Positions 44,492 to 53,694 of a stretch of DNA of 64,000 nucleotides are shown piece by piece. The number at the start of each line of letters is the position of its first letter. The stretch's first letter is position 1. A program made the translations under genes and the position numbers. Origin of the DNA: an uncultured beta proteobacterium (GTDB lineage: Bacteria > Pseudomonadota > Gammaproteobacteria > Burkholderiales > Burkholderiaceae_A); contig CACOBT010000008.1 in the NCBI GenBank assembly GCA_902625535.1, positions 1 to 64,000 on the forward strand. The letters are read 5' to 3'. The notes below the pieces were generated by a model that was given only the letters and a program-made list of their open reading frames with translations, was not told the DNA's origin and made no database searches.

Positions 44492-47086
44492 TTGTCAATT
44501 CAGAATTTTTTATTTTTACTTTATCATTTTTCGGTTGGTGTATTTCAGAAACACAAGCTTAAGTGGTCTCTTACTATTTTAGCGCTGGCAGCCAGTGTGT
44601 CACTTATTACTGCCGTAGAAATTATTAATAGGTCTGCTATAAATGAAATGGAACGGAGTACAAATTTATTAAATGGATTCGCTGATATTAACCTGGTATC
44701 TACTGACGGCGAATTTGATGAGGATGTATTTAATAAATTAATTGCGGACAAAAATCGATTAAAAATAGTGGCGGCAAGCCCAATCTTGACTTATCAAAAT
44801 CGAACTGACAAATTAGACAATAGATTTCAAATTTTGGGAATAGATATTTTCAGGGCACCCTCCACAACTCCTGTTTTTTTTCAGGGAATCCGGAATTTAT
44901 CTGACAGGGATACTGAAACACAAAATAGCAATTCTTTCATTAACTTATTGTCTGAAAATTCCGTAATTGTTTCGCTGGACATTTTTGAAAATCACTCTTT
45001 GCAAGATAATAAACTGGTTTTGAATACTCAATATGGATTTGAAAATCTGGTACCGATATCAATCATAGATAGTAAGCATTTCGACAGATTAGTGATAATG
45101 GACATAGGAAATTTACAAACAACTGTAAATAAGCCTAGAAAATTAAATCGGATAGATATACGAATAGACCCGAATTCAGAGCTAGAAGAAATTAAAGTTA
45201 GGTTAAATAAATTCTTAAAAACAAACCAGCTAGACCGACAAATCCGTATTACTGATCCGTCAACGCGTGTCACCGAAATTTCACAATTATCTTCTGCATA
45301 TCGGAAAAATTTATTTGTTTTGGGAATTGCAACACTGTTTGTTACATTTTTCCTTCTCTTCTCCATAATTGATTTAGCCGTACAAGAGCAGAAAAAAAAC
45401 CTGGAATTAATGAAGCAGATTGGTTTTAAGGAGAATCATCTTTTTAAACTCGTTATTGCTCAAAATGTGTTTTTTACCTCCGTTGCTAGTTTACTTGGAG
45501 TTTTAACCGGTATTTTTGTTGCAGCATATTTTGGTAAAAAATTTGGAAATAGTTTAGGACAAGGCCTAATTTTTAAGGGTTTTACTGATATTGATTTTGC
45601 ATTTCCGAATCTATTTTTTTACTGGTCGCTCGGCTTAGTATCAGGAGTTCTTGCGACGCTCATTATATTCTTAAAATCGAATTTTTCGTGGAGAAAAAAA
45701 AACAAAACACACACTTTTTCAGGTAATTTTTTTTCTTTTTGGATCCAACTAGGGATTGTTACTATTCTTTTTGGTTTTGCGGCTTTAATATCAAATACGG
45801 AACCAATCTTTGGAGTAGCCGTTGGGGCATATTTAGGTATCTTTTTATTGTTGCTAACTCCAATTCTTTTTCTTCCCTCAATGATCCCAGGGCTTATTAA
45901 AATATTTTCAAAATTAATCACCTTCTTTGGTTCCAAAAAGGGTTGGCTAATGTTAGCGTTTTACAGACTTTCAAGCGAAAATAAATTAGATTCAAATGTC
46001 ATTCGATCTATTTTAGCTAGCCTGTCACTTACCGTCGCTATGATAATCATGGTAGGTAGCTTTCGTGATTCATTAACAACTTGGTTGGATAAAGTTTTAG
46101 AGTCTGATTGTTATCTGAGTATAGATACCGATCACGCAATTATTGAAACTGACCGAATTTATAAAATTTTAGAAAATAATGAGGTTGTCCAAAATGTCGA
46201 AATTGTTCGGGTATCAAATATTTTCTTTAATTCTAATTATTTTCCCGTGCCGGTTTTTCTCAAGCGATTCTCTTATGGTGAAAGTTTTTCGGTCTTACCA
46301 ATGGTTGATACCAGTCCTGATTCAGTTACTGTATTTAATCAGAGGCAAAACTCCCCAGGACTGATTTATTTATTTGCCTCAGAAGGATTCCTTGCGAGAT
46401 ATAAATTAAAGATATATGATACCTTCGATTTAAACTTTGAAGAGGGCGTATTTAAAGCTTTTGTTCTGGGAAAATATAGGGATTACGGAAGGCAACACGG
46501 GAGCATCACGATCTCAACAACTGAATATCCTAAGCTATCAGAATTCGGAAAAATTTCCCATTACGCAATTAATTTAAAAAAAGGAAAAAAAACGCAAGAG
46601 TTAAAAACTATTTTTGAATCTGAAATTGATTGGCCTATCGCCTACAAGATATCAGACAATAAAATGATTAAGGAACTATCATTGATCGTATTTGATAAAA
46701 CCTTTTCCATTACGTATCTGTTATTTTTAGTTTCACTTTTCGTTTGTATTTTTTCCGTAGCCTGTTCATGTAGTAGTCAGATCCAGTCGAGGGAGCAGGA
46801 ATTTAAACTTATGAAAAGTATCGGCAATGATACGGGCGTAATTTTCAAACAAATGCTTTCAGAGCAAACCATTGTGGGATTGATCTCGATTTTATTTGCG
46901 GTTCTAGTTGGAGTACTAATCAGTGTTCTTTTAATCAGTAAGGTTAACCCCCAGACCTTTTTCTGGACGTTGGATTTTAAATTTCCATTGACTGATATAT
47001 TAGTGATCGCTCTGTTAGCTTTCGCCAGTATACTTAGTTCTACCTTTATGTATTTTACCGCTTTCAAGAGACAGAACTTGTATTGA
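44492..47086 (+). CDS. Large FtsX-domain ABC permease (AttF/AttG type)
   Basis: 864 residues with a single helix at about 25-45, a periplasmic domain, three helices (about 270-400), four further central helices, a second periplasmic domain and a terminal trio of helices: two FtsX units in tandem. KQIGFKENHLFKLVIAQ and MKSIGNDTGVIFKQM are the two cytoplasmic coupling motifs. Proteins of this design move lipidic or protein substrates out of the inner membrane. TTG start at 44492 with AGGTAGG upstream. Confidence 0.85.
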   Translation: MSIQNFLFLLYHFSVGVFQKHKLKWSLTILALAASVSLITAVEIINRSAINEMERSTNLLNGFADINLVSTDGEFDEDVFNKLIADKNRLKIVAASPILTYQNRTDKLDNRFQILGIDIFRAPSTTPVFFQGIRNLSDRDTETQNSNSFINLLSENSVIVSLDIFENHSLQDNKLVLNTQYGFENLVPISIIDSKHFDRLVIMDIGNLQTTVNKPRKLNRIDIRIDPNSELEEIKVRLNKFLKTNQLDRQIRITDPSTRVTEISQLSSAYRKNLFVLGIATLFVTFFLLFSIIDLAVQEQKKNLELMKQIGFKENHLFKLVIAQNVFFTSVASLLGVLTGIFVAAYFGKKFGNSLGQGLIFKGFTDIDFAFPNLFFYWSLGLVSGVLATLIIFLKSNFSWRKKNKTHTFSGNFFSFWIQLGIVTILFGFAALISNTEPIFGVAVGAYLGIFLLLLTPILFLPSMIPGLIKIFSKLITFFGSKKGWLMLAFYRLSSENKLDSNVIRSILASLSLTVAMIIMVGSFRDSLTTWLDKVLESDCYLSIDTDHAIIETDRIYKILENNEVVQNVEIVRVSNIFFNSNYFPVPVFLKRFSYGESFSVLPMVDTSPDSVTVFNQRQNSPGLIYLFASEGFLARYKLKIYDTFDLNFEEGVFKAFVLGKYRDYGRQHGSITISTTEYPKLSEFGKISHYAINLKKGKKTQELKTIFESEIDWPIAYKISDNKMIKELSLIVFDKTFSITYLLFLVSLFVCIFSVACSCSSQIQSREQEFKLMKSIGNDTGVIFKQMLSEQTIVGLISILFAVLVGVLISVLLISKVNPQTFFWTLDFKFPLTDILVIALLAFASILSSTFMYFTAFKRQNLY

Positions 47087-47108
47087 ATTATTCTAAAAAA
47101 GGACTGAC

Positions 47109-48296
47109 ATGAACAGCCGTCGTAGATTTATAAGATCATCATTGCTTTCTGGTATCCCGTTCTTAGTGTCTTCAAATACGCTATTTGTTGAAAATATTTT
47201 GGCAAATAACAGTCCTGCAATGACGTGGGAGCAAGTAAAACCTGGAACCCTTATTAGTTTTCCTGGTGACTACGGCTCTCACCCTTCATTTCGTCTAGAG
47301 TGGTGGTATCTAACTGGCTGGCTTAACAGCATATCCAGCTCGTATGGCTTTCAGGTAACTTTTTTCCGATTTGGTACTGAGTATCGTTCAAAAAGAAATT
47401 TGTCGTTTGATTCCTCTCAAATAATTTTTGTGCATTGTTCGATATCAGACCCAGATCGAAATAGGTTATTAACGACACAAAAGATTGGGAGACAGGGAAT
47501 AGGTCCTGTTACTGTTGAAGAGGGAGATTTGTTACTTCAATTTGAAGGAATCTTGTTTTTTAGAAAAAAACAGGTGGATGAGTATGTTGTCAAAATTAAT
47601 GAAAGGGATTTTAATTTAGATTTAATTGTCATACCGCCGGCGCTGTCAGGATCTAATTATCCTCCCGTTTTAAACGGTGATAATGGTTTTTCTCAAAAAG
47701 CTCCCGATAAAAAATTTGCTAGTTACTACTATAGTAGGCCGAATTTATCCATAACTGGTAATCTAGGTCTTAACCAAAAGAGTAAAGTATCCGGAATTGG
47801 TTGGTTAGATCACGAATGGACCAGCGAACTCTTGAGGGACGACTTTGTGGGGTGGGACTGGATCGGAATTAATTTAATCGACGGTTCTAGTCTAATGATT
47901 TTCAAAGTTAGGAGAAAAGATGGGTCAATAGGATGGACCGATTATTCGTTTTTTGATAAATCACAGAACAAGAAACCAATTTATGAGTTCAATAAAATTT
48001 TTAATAATAAGGAACCAGATAAATTGAAAACAACAGATGAGATAAGTTGGCGCCCGATTAAGACATGGAGATCGTCTCGCTCTGGGGCTGTTTACCCGAT
48101 CAGCCAGTCAATTTTTATTAATGAGGTCGAATACGGTATAATTCCTCTAATGAACAACCAGGAAATTGACGCAACGCAGAGCACGGGGAATTATTACTGG
48201 GAGGGTGCTGTTTCCATGACGTCCGGTGAATTAAAGATTGGAATCGGTTATCTTGAGCTAACGGGTTATGCAGCTCCCCTTTTAATTGGCAATTAG
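47109..48296 (+). CDS. AttH/CrtC-like lipocalin-domain protein, Tat-exported
   Basis: 395 residues. The N-terminus SRRRFIRSSLLSGI is a good twin-arginine signal. The body has the double-lipocalin fold typical of AttH: HPSFRLEWWYLTGWL near the start, WLDHEWTSE in the middle, and WEGAVSM near the end. The family also contains carotenoid 1,2-hydratase (CrtC), but the operon with an ABC exporter and the Tat signal favour AttH, whose ligand is unknown. It lies 22 bp after the permease. Confidence 0.85.
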   Translation: MNSRRRFIRSSLLSGIPFLVSSNTLFVENILANNSPAMTWEQVKPGTLISFPGDYGSHPSFRLEWWYLTGWLNSISSSYGFQVTFFRFGTEYRSKRNLSFDSSQIIFVHCSISDPDRNRLLTTQKIGRQGIGPVTVEEGDLLLQFEGILFFRKKQVDEYVVKINERDFNLDLIVIPPALSGSNYPPVLNGDNGFSQKAPDKKFASYYYSRPNLSITGNLGLNQKSKVSGIGWLDHEWTSELLRDDFVGWDWIGINLIDGSSLMIFKVRRKDGSIGWTDYSFFDKSQNKKPIYEFNKIFNNKEPDKLKTTDEISWRPIKTWRSSRSGAVYPISQSIFINEVEYGIIPLMNNQEIDATQSTGNYYWEGAVSMTSGELKIGIGYLELTGYAAPLLIGN

Positions 48297-48313
48297 CATA
48301 TTTGGAGATTATT

Positions 48314-48712
48314 ATGACGTTGAAGTCTGACGAACACGAAGTTAAATATCTATGCGAGATTGAAGCGGAGCCTATTTATTTGGAGGCACATTCCTCTCCC
48401 GAATCTGACAAATATGTTTTTGCATATACGATAAGAATATTAAATACTGGGGGGCATCCCGTGAAATTGGTTAGTAGATATTGGCAAATCACAGATGCAA
48501 ATGGCGATGTCCAGGAGGTAGTAGGAGAGGGAGTTGTCGGCCAGCAACCGGTTATTGAGCCGGGAGAAGGGTTTGAGTATACAAGTAGTGCAGTAATTTC
48601 GACCCCAGTGGGGACAATGCAGGGGAAATACAAGATGGTCGCAGAGGACGGTACCCCTTTTGATACTGAAATTCCTGTTTTTCACCTTCAGATTCCAAGA
48701 ACTTTGCACTAA
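48314..48712 (+). CDS. apaG: ApaG family protein
   Basis: A 132-aa immunoglobulin-like fold protein with YVFAYTIRILNTGGHPVKLVSRYW, the GVVGQQPVIEPGEGFEYTS loop and GTMQGKYKM, all hallmarks of ApaG. In E. coli it lies with ksgA-apaH; its role is linked to metal efflux and antioxidant stress and is not settled. ATG 48314 has GGAG at 48304, which decides the start over a TTG at 48302. Confidence 0.93.
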   Translation: MTLKSDEHEVKYLCEIEAEPIYLEAHSSPESDKYVFAYTIRILNTGGHPVKLVSRYWQITDANGDVQEVVGEGVVGQQPVIEPGEGFEYTSSAVISTPVGTMQGKYKMVAEDGTPFDTEIPVFHLQIPRTLH

Positions 48713-48997
48713 GGTAATTTTCTTTCAGGTTTTCATGGGAGGTGAATGGATTTATAAGATCGTGGTAGTCATAAACTATGTAATTTGATATGGCATACTT
48801 TTTATTCTTATTTTTAACGACATTACCCATAACACTACTGCGTAACCCAGAAGCAAAATAGTTAGTTTTTGAGCAAAATACAGAACATCAAATTAATGTA
48901 ACCTGTTTAATTAAAGTCCTTACACATACTGACAAAATTTTTTTGAAAAAAACCTGTTTTGAGGAAAGACATCTCAAAAATAAACTGATAGAGAGAA

Positions 48998-49606
48998 ATG
49001 AACTTATCGATTTTCCCATTAAAGAACTGCTTGTTTCCTGGGGGGGTTTTATCCCTAATGATCTTTGAAATTAGATATTTAAAAATGATTAAAAAAGTTA
49101 ATGATGAGAAAAGTTGTTTTGGGATTGTTCTGCTAAAATCTGGATCCGAAACCGACAAACCTGGGGCAACCGAACAGTTTTATGACGTTGGCACAAGAGC
49201 TAAAATTATTCAACTTGAAGTTCTACAACCAACACTATTTTCTATTAAGGTCAAGGGTGAGGGACGTTTTAAAATTGAATCGGCTAACAAGGGTAAGTAT
49301 TCCTTGTGGAATGCAGTAGTTAGTGAAATACAGGATGATGACATAGTTCAATTGCCCAAAGAAGTCGAGCGCTTGTCTCATAAACTCAAAGAGGTGCTTC
49401 ATTTAAACAAAAATAAAAGTCAATTAAGTAGGGCGGAAATATCTAGTATTAACCAACGATTTGAGGATTCAGGATGGGTCGCAAATAGATGGGCTGAGTT
49501 ATTACCAATTGACATATTACAGAAACAAAATTTACTGGAAGAGAGGGACCCTATGTTGAGATTAAGAAAAATCGATCACATTATTCAGGGAATGAATGAT
49601 TTATGA
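48998..49606 (+). CDS. Lon N-terminal substrate-binding domain protein
   Basis: 202 residues that contain only the LON substrate-binding domain: LSIFPLKNCLFPGGVLSLMIFEIRYLKM at the start, CFGIVLL, then a helical end. No ATPase or protease part is present. Such stand-alone proteins are common; their role is unclear, perhaps in substrate delivery. Preceded by 285 bp without a supported gene. Confidence 0.85.
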   Translation: MNLSIFPLKNCLFPGGVLSLMIFEIRYLKMIKKVNDEKSCFGIVLLKSGSETDKPGATEQFYDVGTRAKIIQLEVLQPTLFSIKVKGEGRFKIESANKGKYSLWNAVVSEIQDDDIVQLPKEVERLSHKLKEVLHLNKNKSQLSRAEISSINQRFEDSGWVANRWAELLPIDILQKQNLLEERDPMLRLRKIDHIIQGMNDL

Positions 49607-49877
49607 CGTGATAATGATTAGCGAAGATTTTATTCTTGTTTTGGTCGTAGGTATAATAATATTGTCCTGCGTTGAGCTTCTGTTACTATTTATTATGAAC
49701 AAAAGTAAAAATGTTTTTAAAGAAAGTTTTTTTTATAATGTTGTTTCCGGAATTTTTTTAATGGCGTCGTTACTTTGCTTTAGCAAAGATTACTTTACTT
49801 TATGCGTCCTTCTCTTAACATGCTCTGGTCTTTTCCATTTTTTTTCACTAATAACGTTCTTGAAAAGGAAAAGTTAA
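49596..49877 (+). CDS. Small membrane protein of unknown function
   Basis: 93 residues (or about 87 from an ATG at 49614), with three predicted hydrophobic spans (FILVLVVGIIILSCVELLLL, VVSGIFLMASLLCF, FTLCVLLLTCSGLFHFFSL) and basic ends. It overlaps the Lon-domain gene by 11 bp and lies 4 bp before bchI, so it is probably transcribed with the Mg-chelatase genes. No family recognised. Confidence 0.6.
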   Translation: MIYDVIMISEDFILVLVVGIIILSCVELLLLFIMNKSKNVFKESFFYNVVSGIFLMASLLCFSKDYFTLCVLLLTCSGLFHFFSLITFLKRKS

Positions 49878-49881
49878 AGGT

Positions 49882-50898
49882 ATGAGCATTCATCATTATC
49901 CTTTCACGGGTATTATTGGACAAGAAGATATGTGTCTTGCACTAAAGTTATCTGCAATAGATCCGCTTATGGGCGGTGTTTTGGTAATGGGTCACAGAGG
50001 TACTGGTAAATCAACTGCCATCAGAGCATTGGCTAATGTTCTGCCAAAAATAAAAACGGTGAAAGGTTGTTCATTTAACTGTTATCCCAAAACGGATTTG
50101 GTAAAATGTCCTGACTGTATTTCTAAAGCAAAATTAGTTAGTACCTATAAGAGTGTGCCGGTGGTGAATCTTCCGTTAGGCGCTACTGAGGATCGAATTA
50201 TAGGTTCGCTAGATATTCAAAAGGCCCTGCGAGTCGGTGAAAAGGAATTAGAGCCAGGCCTTCTTGCTAGTGCAAATAGAGGTTTTTTATATGTAGACGA
50301 AGTTAACCTTTTGGATGATCATTTAGTTGATTTACTTATAGACGTTTCAGCCTCAGGTATGAATCGTATTGAAAGAGAAGGTCTATCGATTGAACACCCG
50401 GCGCAGTTTGTTCTCATAGGAAGTGGCAACCCAGAAGAGGGAGAGCTCAGACCACAGTTACTGGATAGATTTGCCTTTTCTGTAGATGTAACCACTCCTG
50501 TGAATCTTGAGGAAAGAGTTAAAGTTGTTAAATTGAGGCAGGAGTTTGATGATAGTCCCGAAGATTTTGTAGATAAATGGGCGGCAAAAGAAAAAACGTT
50601 AGAGAGAAAAATCAGGGCTGCACGGATAAAACTTGACAAAATAGAACTGCCAGAAAAAACCCTTGAAAAAATTGCGGAGCTTTGTCTAGCGCTAAAAACT
50701 GATGGACTCAGGGGGGAGCTTTCCCTAAGTAAAGCCTCCAGAGCTTATGCGGCTTTGAACGGCAGATTATCGGTCACGGAGGATCATGTCAAACGTGTGG
50801 CTGTAATGTCATTAAGACATCGTTTGAGAAGAGATCCGCTGGACGATTCAAGTTCTGATATTCGTGTGACAAAAATAATATCAGAACTATTTGACTAA
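49882..50898 (+). CDS. bchI: Magnesium chelatase ATPase subunit BchI
   Basis: The AAA+ ring subunit that, with BchD and BchH, inserts magnesium into protoporphyrin IX, committing it to bacteriochlorophyll. Walker A MGHRGTGKSTAIRAL is at about residue 36; Walker B and sensor residues follow in FLYVDEVNLLDDHLVD and GSGNPEEGELRPQLLDRF. A cysteine set (CSFNCYPKTDLVKCPDC) near residue 65 is typical of bacterial BchI. 338 aa, full length. Confidence 0.96.
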   Translation: MSIHHYPFTGIIGQEDMCLALKLSAIDPLMGGVLVMGHRGTGKSTAIRALANVLPKIKTVKGCSFNCYPKTDLVKCPDCISKAKLVSTYKSVPVVNLPLGATEDRIIGSLDIQKALRVGEKELEPGLLASANRGFLYVDEVNLLDDHLVDLLIDVSASGMNRIEREGLSIEHPAQFVLIGSGNPEEGELRPQLLDRFAFSVDVTTPVNLEERVKVVKLRQEFDDSPEDFVDKWAAKEKTLERKIRAARIKLDKIELPEKTLEKIAELCLALKTDGLRGELSLSKASRAYAALNGRLSVTEDHVKRVAVMSLRHRLRRDPLDDSSSDIRVTKIISELFD

Positions 50899-50910
50899 GA
50901 AAAATTTTTT

Positions 50911-52719
50911 GTGCTGGCTAAATATATATTAAAAATCTTCAGTGTTTGTCCCCATAAACTGGGTGGGGTAAGAATCGAAATACCGCATTTTGAGTACCGA
51001 CGAATCTTAATTAATTCATTAACGAGTATTCTTCCTGCGAGAATGAATATTTCTTCGATACCGTGCGATGTTTCTTCGGAACATTTAGTAGGAGGAGTTG
51101 ATTTCCTAAGCTCTCTGCGAGAGGGACGTACGATTTATCAAAAGGGTTTGCTTACCCGAAATAAAAGTGGTAGCCAGATACTGATACTAAACTTGACGAG
51201 AGATTTAGATTTAAGAGTTTCTAATTTATTATCCAAAGAGTTAGACAAGACCATTGGGGAGACTAATAAAAAAGCCGATGGATTTAATTCACTTGTTGTG
51301 TTTGAAGAGCAATCTTTCAAAGGGGAGGATAATAATCAAAAGCTTCCGATTGCAATTAGTGAAAGATTAGCGCTCACGATACTTAGCAACGAATTGGCAG
51401 AGGATTGTAATCTTGAAAATTTGATGATGACGAAACAGGAAGTCCTTTCAGTAGCCAATGCAAGAAAGATTTTTCCGGAAGTGTCGCTTGATGATACGCA
51501 GTTATCGATTTTAGTTGGTGTATCATCTGAATTAGCAGTTGAGGGTTTTCGTCAGATTTTTTATGCAATCTCTGTAGCCAAAGCTATTGCTGCTTTAGAC
51601 GAGAGAATACAGGTTAATGATGAGGATATTAAAACAGCTGTCTCGCTGGTATTTTTTTTGAAAGCAAAGTCATTACCTCCTCAAGAAAAAGGTCAAGAGA
51701 GTACTGAGGATGAAGATACTGATAGTTTGGATGAAGGAGCCCCTGAAAGAAATGATAATATTTCTGATTCGGATTTATTAGGCGACGATTTGAAAAAAGA
51801 CAAGAGGCTTAATTCCAGAAACAAGTCAGAGCAAGACGAGGAGGAAAGTATTGACGCATCTATACAAAATGCGGTTCTTTCTAAAAAATTTTTGCAGACA
51901 ATTTTAGCTAGTGAACTGTCCAAACGTTTGAACAAAAATCCTTTGTTTGGACGAGGGAAAACCATCGCAAGAAATACAAATAGTGGAAAAAACTTCTCAT
52001 CAATGAGATGGAAAAAGGGTTCCCCTAATAAACTTAAGATTATTGATTCCATACAGGCGGCTCTTCCTTATCAAGTTCACCGACGAACTCTACAATACTC
52101 TAATAAACATATGCTGTTACACATATTACCCGAGGATTTACGTGTCTCAAAAAGACGAAACCGAGTTCGAAACACCACAATTTTTTTGGTTGATGCGTCC
52201 GGTTCTTCTGCAATGCGAAGGCTAGGAGAGGCGAAAGGAGCTGTAGAACTCTTGCTATCTGAGTGTTACATAAGGAGGGATGAAGTTGCACTGATATCAT
52301 TCAGAGGAAAACGCACTGACTTGCTATTAGAGCCAACTAGATCTCTTGTTAGAGCGAAGAAATGTCTTAGGGGATTAAAAGGTGGAGGCGGTACTCCAAT
52401 GTCCCTGGCATTGGACCATGCGTTCGGATTGTGTTCCTCCGAGTTAAATCAAGGGAAAATCCCCGTGCTAGTAATTCTCAGTGATGGTGGAGCGAATGTT
52501 ACCAAAAGTGGATTAGGAGGTAGGCAAGAGGCATTTAAGGAATCTATTCAGAGTGCAGAATTATTTTTAAGGTCGAGTATTAATTCAGTATTTATTGATA
52601 TTGCTGATAATCCTGCATCTCAAACCAAGCTACTAGCCGACAAACTTGGAGCAACTTATTTTGCGCTACCAAGAGCTAATTCGAAAAAAATATTAGATAC
52701 CGTTACTACGCTCCGGTAA
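50911..52719 (+). CDS. bchD: Magnesium chelatase subunit BchD
   Basis: The non-hydrolytic AAA+ and integrin-I subunit of Mg chelatase. The N-terminal half is a degenerate AAA+ domain without Walker A. A highly charged linker (about residues 250-310, EDEDTDSLDEG) leads to a von Willebrand A domain with the MIDAS motif FLVDASGSSAMRR near residue 427. 602 aa. GTG start at 50911. The last 27 bp overlap bchO on the opposite strand. Confidence 0.95.
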   Translation: MLAKYILKIFSVCPHKLGGVRIEIPHFEYRRILINSLTSILPARMNISSIPCDVSSEHLVGGVDFLSSLREGRTIYQKGLLTRNKSGSQILILNLTRDLDLRVSNLLSKELDKTIGETNKKADGFNSLVVFEEQSFKGEDNNQKLPIAISERLALTILSNELAEDCNLENLMMTKQEVLSVANARKIFPEVSLDDTQLSILVGVSSELAVEGFRQIFYAISVAKAIAALDERIQVNDEDIKTAVSLVFFLKAKSLPPQEKGQESTEDEDTDSLDEGAPERNDNISDSDLLGDDLKKDKRLNSRNKSEQDEEESIDASIQNAVLSKKFLQTILASELSKRLNKNPLFGRGKTIARNTNSGKNFSSMRWKKGSPNKLKIIDSIQAALPYQVHRRTLQYSNKHMLLHILPEDLRVSKRRNRVRNTTIFLVDASGSSAMRRLGEAKGAVELLLSECYIRRDEVALISFRGKRTDLLLEPTRSLVRAKKCLRGLKGGGGTPMSLALDHAFGLCSSELNQGKIPVLVILSDGGANVTKSGLGGRQEAFKESIQSAELFLRSSINSVFIDIADNPASQTKLLADKLGATYFALPRANSKKILDTVTTLR

Positions 52720-53562
52720 TTCCGTCATGATTAATTTACAAAGGTCTGAAGAATGTGTTTCGTTTAATAAATGTCCGCCATCAAGCTCTGAAACTTTTGC
52801 TCCCGGAAAGTATTTTGCAAAGATTTCTTTTATTTTGTCTATTGGTATCCAATAATCCCTAACCCCTATTATAAAAAAAAATTTTGTTCTTACAGAATTT
52901 ACGTTTTGAAGGACGCTCAACACATCTGTTTCTGCCATGAAGCTCAGCGCTCCTTGCAAATGACCTTTGTTATTAAAAAGTCGTTTATATCTTTCCCTTT
53001 TGCTCGGATCTTCTAGGTCAGAGCCTGTCGAATCCAGAAGTTTATTTATTATTGAGGAATTGTTTATAATTTTGGATAACCAGGAAATCGTAGGTCTCGA
53101 CGTGATAAAAGGACTTACTAAAGGGCTTAGTGCCATAGTGAAATGTAATGGGGGAGGGATTAGCGAGGGATTGATACCGATAATATTTTCCACTTCAATT
53201 TCTTGGTTATAAATTAACAATTCTATTGCTAACGTTGTGCCCGCCGAGTGTCCGACAATTGTTCTTATTTTTTTTATATTCAAAAATTCAAACAATCTAC
53301 TAAGTTCTTTTGCAATATTTCGCAGGCTCAATTTGAAGTTTTTTTTACTTTGGGATTTTCCATGACCTGGCAAATCCAAGGATAACGTAACAAACCTATT
53401 GTTTAATTCCGCGGACAATTCATCCCAGCATTCACTGCTCCCACCCGTTCCGTGAAGGAAAAGAAGCAGGTTATCAGGCGTATGAGAAGATTTAGACGTC
53501 ACGCAAAACCATGTAACGTTTTCCGTTTTAATCCACCTAGCTTTTCGTTCTTCCTTAATCAT
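52693..53562 (-). CDS. bchO: Alpha/beta hydrolase BchO
   Basis: A putative Mg-chelatase-associated hydrolase of photosynthesis clusters. It has the oxyanion loop FLHGTGGSSECWDEL, the nucleophile elbow VGHSAGTTLAIEL and the late catalytic His in ELDGGHLLNETH. I start it at ATG 53562 (289 aa), because the longer frame to 53640 would read through both PpsR boxes. In many clusters bchO follows bchID on the same strand; here it is inverted and shares a control region with crtE. Confidence 0.88.
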   Translation of the reverse strand: MIKEERKARWIKTENVTWFCVTSKSSHTPDNLLLFLHGTGGSSECWDELSAELNNRFVTLSLDLPGHGKSQSKKNFKLSLRNIAKELSRLFEFLNIKKIRTIVGHSAGTTLAIELLIYNQEIEVENIIGINPSLIPPPLHFTMALSPLVSPFITSRPTISWLSKIINNSSIINKLLDSTGSDLEDPSKRERYKRLFNNKGHLQGALSFMAETDVLSVLQNVNSVRTKFFFIIGVRDYWIPIDKIKEIFAKYFPGAKVSELDGGHLLNETHSSDLCKLIMTELPERSNGI

Positions 53563-53596
53563 GTCTTTTTGTTTATTTATTATAAAATTTTCAAGA

Positions 53597-53639
53597 TGTA
53601 AAGTTATTTTTACATAATTTATGTCAATATGAATTGACA
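53597..53639. promoter_or_regulatory. Two PpsR/CrtJ-type operators between bchO and crtE
   Basis: Two perfect TGT-N12-ACA sites lie 25 bp apart: 53597-53614 and 53622-53639. The second is a strong palindrome, TGTCAA then TTGACA. Oxygen- and light-responsive PpsR/CrtJ binds such pairs to repress bch, crt and puc genes. They sit between the two divergent starts, so one pair can control both. Confidence 0.85.
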
Positions 53640-53662
53640 TATGCTGGTTTTTTCTTTTTAAT
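53634..53662 (+). promoter_or_regulatory. Predicted crtE promoter
   Basis: TTGACA (53634-53639) and TTTAAT (53657-53662) are 17 bp apart. The -35 hexamer is part of the second PpsR palindrome, so repressor binding would exclude polymerase. Confidence 0.55.
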
Positions 53663-53694
53663 CAATAATTCGACAAATTATAGATTGGGTGTAC

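Noticed and set aside
47109..48296. Carotenoid 1,2-hydratase (CrtC) candidate next to the photosynthesis genes
   Set aside because: The fold is shared, but the gene is in an operon with an FtsX-type ABC exporter and has a Tat signal, which fits AttH better. The name CrtC would rest only on neighbourhood.
53563..53640. N-terminal extension of bchO to the first start at 53640
   Set aside because: The extension would run through both PpsR operators and is not part of the hydrolase fold; the ATG at 53562 is more plausible.
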